Source: Clostridia bacterium (lineage in GTDB: Bacteria > Bacillota > Clostridia > Oscillospirales > CAG-272). From it: a DNA stretch of 62,448 bases. The DNA is taken from the NCBI GenBank assembly GCA_017621475.1, contig JAGATA010000025.1, forward strand, positions 1 to 62,448, given 5' to 3'. Every line of letters starts with the position of its first letter. The first letter of the stretch is position 1. The notes beneath the pieces are model-generated. The model saw only the letters and a list, made by a program, of their open reading frames with translations. It was not told the DNA's origin and ran no database searches. Of the stretch, positions 1 through 6,902 are shown piece after piece. The translations under genes and the position numbers were made by a program.

Positions 1-24
1 AGCATGAAGTCTATACTTTTGCCC

Positions 25-77
25 AAATTTGTATTTTTTCGTTCAAGGCTACGCCTTTCTCTCAAAAATACAAATTT
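25..77. repeat. Long AT-rich palindrome beside the dispersed repeat
   Basis: Perfect 14-bp outer arms (25-38 and 64-77) flank a smaller inner hairpin built on AAGGC/GCCTT. A palindrome of the same design, AT-rich arms around an inner GGC/GCC hairpin, sits next to the other repeat copy at 62356-62402. It looks like one module of a composite dispersed element. No gene is visible in 1-350. Confidence 0.55.
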
Positions 78-154
78 ATTATTCTATTGTTTTTACTATC
101 TTTTTTACAAGTGTTGCACTTCGTATTATAACATACCCCTCCCCCTCCGGGGGA

Positions 155-292
155 GGTGGCACGAGAAGCGTGACGGAGAGGGCGGTTACCATAGGAATAT
201 CGCCCTCTCACCCGCCTACGGCGGGAGCTCTCCCGAAGGGAGAGCCTTTTCTTTTTGTTAACTTAATAACATTGTGGCAACAAGGCTTTTTT
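155..292 (+). repeat. Structured dispersed repeat, left copy
   Basis: About 120 bp (155-274) match the reverse complement of 62213-62330 almost base for base, and weaker similarity continues to about 292. The unit contains several strong hairpins, including GGGAGAGC-type arms around a TTCG loop and a CCCGCC/GGCGGG stem, then a T-rich tail. It has no convincing ORF. Its character is that of a noncoding REP/MITE-like element. The T tract after the last hairpin could also make it act as a terminator for whatever lies to its left. Confidence 0.75.
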
Positions 293-302
293 TCTTTTGC
301 TC

Positions 303-331
303 TTGACAAACACATATGAATGTGTTATCAT
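303..331 (+). promoter_or_regulatory. Promoter/operator of the metal-resistance operon
   Basis: TTGACA at 303-308 and TATCAT at 326-331 are separated by 17 bp. An inverted repeat ACACAT-N4-ATGTGT (310-325) fills the spacer, where ArsR/SmtB repressors usually bind. The word TGAATG also recurs at 317, 333 and 349, exactly 16 bp apart. This supports direct autoregulation by the first gene of the operon. Confidence 0.75.
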
Positions 332-363
332 GTGAATGTAAATAAATATGAATGGCGGTGCAT

Positions 364-729
364 ATGTTGCATAATCACGAAGAAATACTACGAAAAGTAC
401 GGCATGACCTGCCGACGGATGAACTTCTTTTTGACCTTTCCGATCTTTTCAAGATCTTTGGGGACACAACAAGACTGAAAATTTTATTTGCGCTTTTTGA
501 AAGCGAAATGTGCGTTTGCGCTATAGCAGAGCTTTTGGGTATGACCCAATCGGCAATCTCTCACCAGCTCAAGGTGCTCAAGGACGCAAACCTTGTCGGC
601 AATCGAAGAGAGGGGAAGACCATCTTCTATTTCCTTGCCGACGATCACGTTCGCGCTATAGTTGCGCAGGGCTTTGAACATCTTATCGAAAAAGAACACG
701 ACGACAGAATAGGAGTAATAGAACAATGA
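364..729 (+). CDS. ArsR/SmtB-family metal-sensing repressor
   Basis: A winged-helix transcription repressor of about 121 residues that should bind the upstream operator until metal is bound. The recognition helix region (MTQSAISHQLKVLKDA) is typical of the family. Two known metal-site signatures are visible: CVC at the start of the DNA-binding region, as in the CadC/ArsR alpha-3 site, and D-x-H-x10-H-x2-E near the C terminus, as in the SmtB/CzrA alpha-5 zinc site. I prefer the ATG at 364, preceded by GGCGGTG, over the in-frame ATG at 352, which has no ribosome binding site and would leave a very short leader. It overlaps the next gene by ATGA and is co-transcribed with a zinc/cadmium-type ATPase, so Zn, Cd or Co are the likely signals. 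Confidence 0.93.
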   Translation: MLHNHEEILRKVRHDLPTDELLFDLSDLFKIFGDTTRLKILFALFESEMCVCAIAELLGMTQSAISHQLKVLKDANLVGNRREGKTIFYFLADDHVRAIVAQGFEHLIEKEHDDRIGVIEQ

Positions 730-944
730 AAAAAGTATTTAAACTTCAGGATCTTGACTGCGCGCATTGCGCCGCAAAGATGGAGCTTGCAATTTCAAAA
801 ATAGAGGGTGTAAACTCCGTTTCCGTAAACTTTTTGTTGCAGAAAATGACGCTCGAAGCAGATGATGGCGTTTTTGACGATGTGCTTAAAAAAGCGATGA
901 AAGCCATTAAAAAGGTAGAACCCGATTGCAGAGTTATTCTTTAA
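726..944 (+). CDS. Free-standing HMA (heavy-metal-associated) domain protein
   Basis: A 72-residue single-domain protein of the HMA/Atx1 ferredoxin-like fold. The metal-binding motif is DCAHCA (residues 11-16), a CxxC pair following Asp, which in P1B-2 ATPases (ZntA/CadA) is linked to Zn/Cd binding. It starts inside the stop of the ArsR gene and lies just upstream of a P1B-ATPase that lacks the usual N-terminal HMA domain. The simplest reading is that the N-terminal domain of the pump is supplied in trans as a small soluble metal chaperone. No signal peptide, so cytosolic. Confidence 0.9.
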   Translation: MKKVFKLQDLDCAHCAAKMELAISKIEGVNSVSVNFLLQKMTLEADDGVFDDVLKKAMKAIKKVEPDCRVIL

Positions 945-954
945 GGAGGAGCAT

Positions 955-2793
955 ATGAGCAGACGGCAGAAAAAAACTCTTGCGCGCATAATATGTGCCG
1001 CCGCACTTTTGATTGCGGCGAACTTTATGCCTCTTGACGGTATATTTAAGCTGATGGTGTTTGCCTTTCCTTACCTTGTTATCGGATATGACGTCCTGTG
1101 GTCGGCTTTGAGAAATATACTCCGCGGGCAGATATTTGATGAAAAATTCCTTATGACTATTGCAACGCTCGGCGCGTTTGCCATAGGGGAATATACGGAA
1201 GCCTGCGCCGTGATGCTTTTCTATCAAGTAGGCGAGCTTTTCCAAAGCATTGCCGTCGGCAAGAGCAGACGCTCTATCGCTTCGCTTATGGAGATTCGAC
1301 CGGATTTTGCAACGGTTTTGCGCGAGGGGGAAGAAGTAGTAGTTTCGCCTGAGGAGGTTGCGCTTGGCGAAACTATAATCGTCCGTCCGGGTGAAAAAAT
1401 ACCCCTTGACGGCGAAATAATAAGCGGCGCAACGTCGGTAAACACCGCCGCGCTTACGGGCGAGAGCATTCCGCTTGATAAGAGTGTCGGCGATAAAGTT
1501 ATAAGCGGCTCGATAAACCTTTCCGGCGTTATAACCGTAAAAACGCAGAGCGTTTTTGAGGAAAGCACAGTTTCCAAGATACTTGAGCTTGTGGAAAACT
1601 CCACGGAGAAAAAGGCGAGGGTAGAAAACTTTATAACGCGGTTTGCGCGCTATTACACGCCCTGCGTTGTAATCGGAGCGGTACTTCTTGCTGTTGTTCC
1701 ATCGCTCATTTTCGGAGAATGGCAGAAGTGGATAGAGCGTGCGCTCATATTCCTTGTTGTATCCTGCCCGTGTGCGCTTGTGGTGTCGGTTCCGCTTTCT
1801 TTCTTCGGCGGCATTGGCGGTGCTTCTCGGGAGGGCGTGCTTATCAAGGGGGCAAATTACCTTGAAGCACTTGCAAGTGTTGACACCGTTGTTATGGACA
1901 AAACGGGAACCGTTACAAAGGGCAGTTTCTCCGTAAGCGCAGTTGAAACGAACGGTGTTATGAAAGAGGAACTTTTGAAAATTGCCGCGCACGCGGAAAG
2001 TTTTTCCCACCATCCCGTGGGGGAATCCATCGTTGCTTCTTTCGGCGAGGAGATAGACAAAAGCCGTGTTTCTGACGTAAAAGAAATTGCGGGAAAGGGA
2101 ATTGAAGCCTGCGTGGATGGTAAAACATATTACCTTGGAAATGCCGCGCTTATGAAAGATGCGGGGGCAAGCTTTGAAGAAACGAAGCGTATCGGCACGG
2201 CTGTTTACGTTTCGTGCGGAGCGCAGTTCCTCGGCTCGATAATAATAAACGACGAAATAAAAGAAGATTCCCGCACGGCTATAAAAGAGATGAAAAATGT
2301 TGGCATAAAGAAAACGGTTATGCTTACGGGAGACTCCAATGACGTTGCAATATCCGTTGCAAAAGACGTGGAAATTGACGAGGTTCGCGCAAAGCTTTTG
2401 CCGCAGGATAAGGTGGCGCAGGTTGAAAAGCTTATTGAAAAGGGTGCCAAGGTCGCTTTTGTGGGCGATGGTATTAACGATGCGCCCGTGCTTGCGCGCG
2501 CGGACGTTAGTATTGCAATGGGCGCCCTCGGCAGTGATGCCGCGATAGAATCTGCGGATATCGTGCTTATGGACGATAAGCTTTCCAAAATACCGCTTGC
2601 CGTGAAAATCGCAAGAAAAACTATGTGCATCGTGCAACAAAACATCGTTTTTGCTATTGCGGTAAAGGGCGCTATCCTTATACTCAGCGCATTCGGCATT
2701 GGCAATATGTGGACGGCGGTCTTCGGCGACGTCGGCGTTATGGTCATCGCTATTCTAAATGCTATGCGGGCAATGATGAAAGTAAAAAAATAA
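955..2793 (+). CDS. cadA: Zn/Cd/Co-exporting P1B-type ATPase
   Basis: A 612-residue membrane ATPase that exports divalent metal with ATP. It opens directly with the first hydrophobic helices (residues about 8-45), so the N-terminal HMA domain usual in ZntA/CadA is missing. In order it has TGES (about 167, actuator), SCPCAL (about 270, transmembrane metal site), DKTGT (about 315, phosphorylated Asp), the SHHP motif (about 352) and GDGINDAP (about 504). The CPC motif with the co-transcribed ArsR and HMA genes places it with Zn/Cd/Co rather than Cu pumps, although Cu cannot be excluded from sequence alone. The ribosome binding site AGGAGG lies just before the ATG. Confidence 0.95.
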   Translation: MSRRQKKTLARIICAAALLIAANFMPLDGIFKLMVFAFPYLVIGYDVLWSALRNILRGQIFDEKFLMTIATLGAFAIGEYTEACAVMLFYQVGELFQSIAVGKSRRSIASLMEIRPDFATVLREGEEVVVSPEEVALGETIIVRPGEKIPLDGEIISGATSVNTAALTGESIPLDKSVGDKVISGSINLSGVITVKTQSVFEESTVSKILELVENSTEKKARVENFITRFARYYTPCVVIGAVLLAVVPSLIFGEWQKWIERALIFLVVSCPCALVVSVPLSFFGGIGGASREGVLIKGANYLEALASVDTVVMDKTGTVTKGSFSVSAVETNGVMKEELLKIAAHAESFSHHPVGESIVASFGEEIDKSRVSDVKEIAGKGIEACVDGKTYYLGNAALMKDAGASFEETKRIGTAVYVSCGAQFLGSIIINDEIKEDSRTAIKEMKNVGIKKTVMLTGDSNDVAISVAKDVEIDEVRAKLLPQDKVAQVEKLIEKGAKVAFVGDGINDAPVLARADVSIAMGALGSDAAIESADIVLMDDKLSKIPLAVKIARKTMCIVQQNIVFAIAVKGAILILSAFGIGNMWTAVFGDVGVMVIAILNAMRAMMKVKK

Positions 2794-2831
2794 AAAGTAA
2801 GCTTAAAAGACCTCTCAAAAGGACTCTTTTG

Positions 2832-2866
2832 AAATCCGCAGAACTTGTTTTTCTGCGGATTTTATG
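2832..2866 (+). terminator. Terminator of the metal-resistance operon
   Basis: Perfect 10-bp stem AAATCCGCAG / CTGCGGATTT (2832-2841 and 2853-2862) followed by TTTAT. It closes the ArsR-HMA-ATPase operon. Confidence 0.85.
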
Positions 2867-2873
2867 ATATAAT
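2845..2873 (+). promoter_or_regulatory. Promoter for the secreted protein at 2894
   Basis: TTGTTT (2845-2850) and TATAAT (2868-2873) have a 17-bp spacer. The -35 box lies inside the loop of the preceding terminator. Confidence 0.5.
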
Positions 2874-2893
2874 CAAACAGAGAGGTGAAAGTT

Positions 2894-3760
2894 ATGAAAA
2901 AGAAGATAGTAAGCATTGTTTTAGTATTTATTTTTATCATGATGGCTTTTGAACTTAATGTTTTTGCTATTGAACCGAATTATTATTTTAAAGTGTGGGT
3001 ATCTAGGGATGATGTTCCGTCAGGTACAGCTTATATAGATATGCTTTTGCCGATTTCGGAAACTAACGAATGTTACGTTGAATTTAACGAAAACAACGGA
3101 GAAAAATTCAGTATTTCTCCCGAAAGCGAAATCGCAAAATATAATGAACAAGGTTTTGTGAGCTATACTTTTCATGTTTCGGATGCAGTTTCTCAAATGC
3201 GACCAAGTTATGATTTTAATGTGGAAAAATCAAGGCTTACCGAAGAATTACAAAAAGAATTAGCTTTTTATGATAACGGTTATAAATATTACATAAGAGC
3301 GTATTGGAATACGCAAACGGACCTTGACCTGCAAAACAGCATTGAATATCTAAATAAAATATCGAAAATAACAAAAGAAGACTTTTCTTTTGTTTCGTAT
3401 GTTTATTTTGTTGGGTTGGTAGAAGATGACGACCGGTCTGCGGGTGTAAATCTGAAATACGATTATATGTATATTGCCGAAAAATATAAAACTGCAAAAT
3501 TTGCGTATTTAGATAATGAGGGCAATATCCTATCGGTTACGGATTTTACCCCTATATGGGAAAAGGGTATGTTTAATCTGTATGTTCATCTTTCGGGGAA
3601 AACTGCTGCTTCTGAATTTGGTGAAGGTATAAAAATGGGATTGATGATTCCGTATATTTTTGTCTTTTATTTAATTATCCCTGCCGTTATTGTTACATCC
3701 ATTGTATTGATAGATAAAAAACGCAAAAGATCGGTTGACGTTGGTTCAAAAAAGAGATAA
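2894..3760 (+). CDS. Secreted or membrane-anchored protein of unknown function
   Basis: I do not recognise a family. The product of about 288 residues has an N-terminal signal peptide (basic MKKK, hydrophobic stretch to about residue 23, VFA-IEP cleavage region). A long, probably beta-rich extracytoplasmic part rich in Tyr and acidic residues follows. A single C-terminal transmembrane helix (about 250-275) ends in a short basic tail RKR. This predicts a cell-surface protein anchored at its C terminus. The ATG at 2894 is chosen over a GTG at 2885 because AGAGGTG sits just before it. It is followed at short distance by a truncated XRE gene. Confidence 0.75.
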   Translation: MKKKIVSIVLVFIFIMMAFELNVFAIEPNYYFKVWVSRDDVPSGTAYIDMLLPISETNECYVEFNENNGEKFSISPESEIAKYNEQGFVSYTFHVSDAVSQMRPSYDFNVEKSRLTEELQKELAFYDNGYKYYIRAYWNTQTDLDLQNSIEYLNKISKITKEDFSFVSYVYFVGLVEDDDRSAGVNLKYDYMYIAEKYKTAKFAYLDNEGNILSVTDFTPIWEKGMFNLYVHLSGKTAASEFGEGIKMGLMIPYIFVFYLIIPAVIVTSIVLIDKKRKRSVDVGSKKR

Positions 3761-3771
3761 GGAGCGTTTTT

Positions 3772-3975
3772 ATGGAACAAAAACTTCGCAGAGATATGTT
3801 TATAGGTAGGAATTTACGCACTTTACGAGAAAACAACGGTTTTTCGCAAGAAAAACTTTGTGCCGAGCTTCAAAGACGCGGATGCGACATCGGCAGAACA
3901 ACGTATGCAAAATATGAGAATGGCGAACTTAATATCGCTAAACCAAAAGCACCCGAAAATCGGGTGCTTTCTTAG
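3772..3975 (+). pseudogene. Truncated XRE-type HTH regulator
   Basis: A 67-residue ORF with a good ribosome binding site (AAGGAG). It contains the first four helices of an XRE/Cro HTH (residues about 10-55: IGRNLRTLRENNGFSQEKL, then TTYAKYENGELNI). In this family the domain continues with a fifth helix and a tail of 20 or more residues. Here the reading frame runs straight into the hairpin shared with the convergent operon, giving the unrelated tail AKPKAPENRVLS. I read it as a 3'-truncated remnant, though a short functional DNA-binding peptide is possible. Confidence 0.65.
3945..3970. terminator. Bidirectional terminator
   Basis: AAAAGCACCCG / CGGGTGCTTT stem with an AAAAT loop between the XRE remnant and the convergent minus-strand operon. 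T or A tracts on both sides let it work in both directions. Confidence 0.8.
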
Positions 3976-4601
3976 TGTTCAATATTTTTTTCCAAATACT
4001 CAAGCGTTTCCTTGGAAATATCGTTTTCGTCTGCAGCATATCGTGCTTCGGGGTAGGCTTCGAAAAGCGTTTTCCCAACATCGTTACCCGAAAAATCTGC
4101 GCTCAGCTCCGCAGGTGTTAATGTGGGGTCAACGCGGTAGCCATGCTCCACTTTGCGAGAAAGAAACACAGTATAAAGATAGCGCACGCGCTCCTTGTCC
4201 GTCTCAAGAGTTTCATATTTGGGAAGTTTGGGTTTTGCTTTTTTGCGGTTTTCGCCATTTTCGCGCGAGAGAAACGCGAATTTCAGCTGTATTTCATCCT
4301 TGCCCAAAACGTAGCTTTTTTTGTCGTTGCGCTTTTGAGGGAGAAAGCTTTTCAGCTTACTTGCCGCCTTTTGGTAAATGGTGCGGATTTTCTGCAAAAG
4401 CGGAGATAAGATTCGTTTTACTGTCTTTTCTCGCTTTGCAACGATAAAAAGCACGAGCAGGAAAACGAGTGAAGAGGCTATAAATAATATCATAAACATT
4501 GTACGCAGGATGTTTTTTTCAAAAAATACGGCGTACATCACAGCACTCACCGCCGCGAGAGCAAAGGAGAAAATGCAGGTGAGCTTTTCAATTTTCTTCA
4601 T
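3972..4601 (-). CDS. Membrane protein with a DUF4129-like C-terminal domain
   Basis: A 209-residue protein with two transmembrane helices near the N terminus (about 8-30 and 33-55), a basic linker, and a cytosolic C-terminal region. The segment ERVRYLYTVFLSRKVEHGYR followed by TPAEL resembles the DUF4129 domain that closes many transglutaminase-like proteins in MoxR/DUF58 operons. The transglutaminase core normally found with it is absent here. It overlaps the DUF58 gene by 14 bp, so it is translationally coupled to it, and is the last gene of the operon. Confidence 0.72.
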   Translation of the reverse strand: MKKIEKLTCIFSFALAAVSAVMYAVFFEKNILRTMFMILFIASSLVFLLVLFIVAKREKTVKRILSPLLQKIRTIYQKAASKLKSFLPQKRNDKKSYVLGKDEIQLKFAFLSRENGENRKKAKPKLPKYETLETDKERVRYLYTVFLSRKVEHGYRVDPTLTPAELSADFSGNDVGKTLFEAYPEARYAADENDISKETLEYLEKNIEH

Positions 4602-5700
4602 CGCGTCTTTCTCCTATCATAATTATTTTAACGGTGTTGTTGAAGCGGGTAAGCGCGGTAAGCTTTTGGCTTATAAGGCTGTCCATATACGTTGTGATAA
4701 TGATAAACTGCGTGTTATGCGTGTTGAGCGCGATGCAATGGTCTATCATAGCGGCAAAGGACATACCGTCTATGGGCTGCACCTGTGCCATACCGTACAG
4801 GATATCGAGGTAATGATGCATACCGCTGTTCATTTTATAAACAAGGAATTTTTCTTTGCCATCGTGTTTGCAGTTTGCGGCAAAGCCCGTGCGTCCGCCC
4901 GAACGGATGGCAAGGTTCACAATTCCCGCGCATATGGAAAGACCTTGTTCCATAAGCTCCTCGTAATCCTCGTTGTCAATGCCCGATTTCCATATCGTGT
5001 GGAAATTGAGACAGACAAGAAAGTTGCTATTCTGCGAAAAATCGTAGTTGTTGACCTTTATCGGGTTCGGCGAATAAGCGGAACGCGCTGTTGCTTTATA
5101 GTTTATCCCGTGCATCGTGTCTCCGAAGCGGTAATCGCGTATGCCCGAAACGGAAAACGGGTCGGATATGAGCGCGTGGTTTGTCACGGTTTCGCCCAGA
5201 GAAAGGGAAGCAGGCGGAAGTGCATCGGGTACTTTTGCGGGTTCGGGATAAACGGTTAGCGTGGTGGAGGCTTCAAACGGTATCATATTTCCGTTTGCGA
5301 GGATTGAAACGGTGTCGAGCGTGTAAACTCCGCGGTGAAGGCAGGATATTTTGTGCGTGCGCTTTATCTGCATAAACGGAAGGAGAAAATTCACACGGCT
5401 TACAAAGAGGCGAAGCCCTTTGCCGCTTTCTGTAAGCTCGTCTATTCCAAGGCCATAGTAGATATATTCCTCTATATCGAGGAAAAACAGCGGGAATGGG
5501 GTGGGATTATATATCTCCTCCACCATATCAAGCGTAGCGCCGACAAAGGCGGCTTTTTCGGAAAAATAACGTTTATATGAAAGCTTAGCCACCGCCGCGG
5601 CGCGCAAAAAGCGCAAAAGGCGGTAAAGCCCATAGCAAAGTACCGCTATCGGAATAAGCTTTAATATGTCTATAAGAAAATAAAGAAGTTTTTCAAACAT
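4588..5700 (-). CDS. DUF58 domain protein
   Basis: About 370 residues: a hydrophobic N-terminal anchor (about 5-30), a beta-rich region, then the DUF58 hallmark SDPFSVSGIRDYRFGDTMHGINYKATARS (positions about 180-208, given in part), which links to a vWA-like fold. DUF58 proteins are partners of MoxR AAA+ ATPases and probably act as adaptors at the membrane. The ATG at 5700 is chosen because it lies four bases after the stop of the MoxR gene; an upstream in-frame start would overlap MoxR by about 60 bp. Confidence 0.9.
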   Translation of the reverse strand: MFEKLLYFLIDILKLIPIAVLCYGLYRLLRFLRAAAVAKLSYKRYFSEKAAFVGATLDMVEEIYNPTPFPLFFLDIEEYIYYGLGIDELTESGKGLRLFVSRVNFLLPFMQIKRTHKISCLHRGVYTLDTVSILANGNMIPFEASTTLTVYPEPAKVPDALPPASLSLGETVTNHALISDPFSVSGIRDYRFGDTMHGINYKATARSAYSPNPIKVNNYDFSQNSNFLVCLNFHTIWKSGIDNEDYEELMEQGLSICAGIVNLAIRSGGRTGFAANCKHDGKEKFLVYKMNSGMHHYLDILYGMAQVQPIDGMSFAAMIDHCIALNTHNTQFIIITTYMDSLISQKLTALTRFNNTVKIIMIGERRDEEN

Positions 5701-5704
5701 AATG

Positions 5705-6661
5705 TCAAGATAATCCGTCGAAGGTGTTTTCCGTGGGAACGGGAACTTTTTCAAGTATGGCGGCAACGATATTTTCGGCGGCGTTCTTTTTAAGCTGTTC
5801 TGCGTTGCCGAGCATAAGCCTGTGGCAAAGGACGGGGGCGGCGGCTTTCTTTACGTCGTCGGGCAAAAGGTATTTTCTGCCTGTAAGCAAGGCATAGCCC
5901 TTAGCAACCTTTAAAAGGGCGATGGCGCCGCGGGGGCTTGCGCCGAGTATTACGCCGGGTGCGTACCTCGTTGCTTCCGTAACGGCGCAGATGTAGCCGA
6001 GAAGGCTCTTGTGTACGAATATATCCGCAAGCTCTTTTGCGCAAGCGGCAATATCCTCGGCGGAGGCGGCGGGAGCATCACTTTTTACTTTGCTCTCACA
6101 GCCGAAGCGGGAGAGTATTTCCACGCTTTCCTCTATATCGGGATATCCAAGGCTCGTTTTTATAAGGAAACGATCAAGCTGTGCTTCGGGAAGTGGGAAG
6201 GTTCCCATATTTTCCACGGGGTTTTGCGTTGCAACGACCATAAACGGCGCGGGGAGCGCATAAGTCGTGCCGTCCACCGTCGCCTGTTTTTCCTCCATAC
6301 ATTCAAGAAGGCCCGATTGCGTGCGCGGAGTTGCACGGTTTATTTCATCCGCGAGTAGGATATTTGAAAAAACAGGACCTTTTATAAATTCAAAATCCGA
6401 TTTTTTCATATTGAAAAAGTTTATGCCCGTGATGTCCGAGGGGAGAAGGTCGGGCGTGAATTGTATTCTTTTAAAATTGCAATTTACGGAAGCGGCAAGA
6501 GATTTTACGAGCATCGTTTTTCCCGTACCGGGTACGTCTTCAAGAAGGACGTGTCCGCCTGAGAAGAGTGAGATAAGCAGAAGATCTATAACGTCATCGT
6601 TGCCGACGATGGATTGCTGTATATTTGATTTAATGGAGCTTATTATTTTTGTGCTTTCCAT
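5705..6661 (-). CDS. MoxR-family AAA+ ATPase
   Basis: A 318-residue AAA+ protein with Walker A EDVPGTGKT (41-49), Walker B LLADEINRA (about 104-112), the sensor region ATQNPVENMGTFPLPEAQLDRF and a C-terminal lid. MoxR proteins are chaperone-like ATPases that assemble or activate partner complexes, often a DUF58/vWA protein encoded next door, as here. First gene of a three-gene minus-strand operon; GGAGG precedes the ATG. Confidence 0.95.
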   Translation of the reverse strand: MESTKIISSIKSNIQQSIVGNDDVIDLLLISLFSGGHVLLEDVPGTGKTMLVKSLAASVNCNFKRIQFTPDLLPSDITGINFFNMKKSDFEFIKGPVFSNILLADEINRATPRTQSGLLECMEEKQATVDGTTYALPAPFMVVATQNPVENMGTFPLPEAQLDRFLIKTSLGYPDIEESVEILSRFGCESKVKSDAPAASAEDIAACAKELADIFVHKSLLGYICAVTEATRYAPGVILGASPRGAIALLKVAKGYALLTGRKYLLPDDVKKAAAPVLCHRLMLGNAEQLKKNAAENIVAAILEKVPVPTENTFDGLS

Positions 6662-6691
6662 TGTTTTTCCTCCGATAAAAATAAACTATAT

Positions 6692-6720
6692 ATTATATGA
6701 TACAATATAAAGAATAAAAA
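6692..6720 (-). promoter_or_regulatory. Likely promoter of the MoxR operon
   Basis: On the minus strand TATAAT (plus 6692-6697) lies 17 bp after a weak TTTTTA. The -10 box is perfect, the -35 poor. Confidence 0.4.
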
Positions 6721-6815
6721 ATCAACGAATTTGTTATTTCAAGGTATAAATATGCTTTTTATACACAAAAACTCAAAAAAATTCCACGGAAATTCAAAAA
6801 ATTTTACTCAAATAA

Positions 6816-6844
6816 TTGACATTTAGGGCAGAATAATTTAAAAT
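6816..6844 (+). promoter_or_regulatory. Promoter of the M6-like protease gene
   Basis: TTGACA (6816-6821), 17-bp spacer, TAAAAT (6839-6844), with an AT-rich leader of about 50 nt before the ATG. Confidence 0.75.
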
Positions 6845-6902
6845 TTATTGCAGATATGTTTTATATCCATTGTAAAATATATTTTTCGAAAGGATAAATT
6901 AA

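Noticed and set aside
1..351. Small ORFs over the left repeat
   Set aside because: They run through hairpin-rich repeat sequence that is also present, inverted, at the other end; no ribosome binding sites.
934..2640. 568-residue ORF antisense to the P-type ATPase
   Set aside because: It is a mirror of the codon bias in a real, motif-rich gene on the plus strand. No ribosome binding site and no recognisable motif.
4378..5259. 293-residue plus-strand ORF within the DUF58 gene
   Set aside because: Shadow of the minus-strand DUF58 and DUF4129-like genes; no ribosome binding site or known motif.
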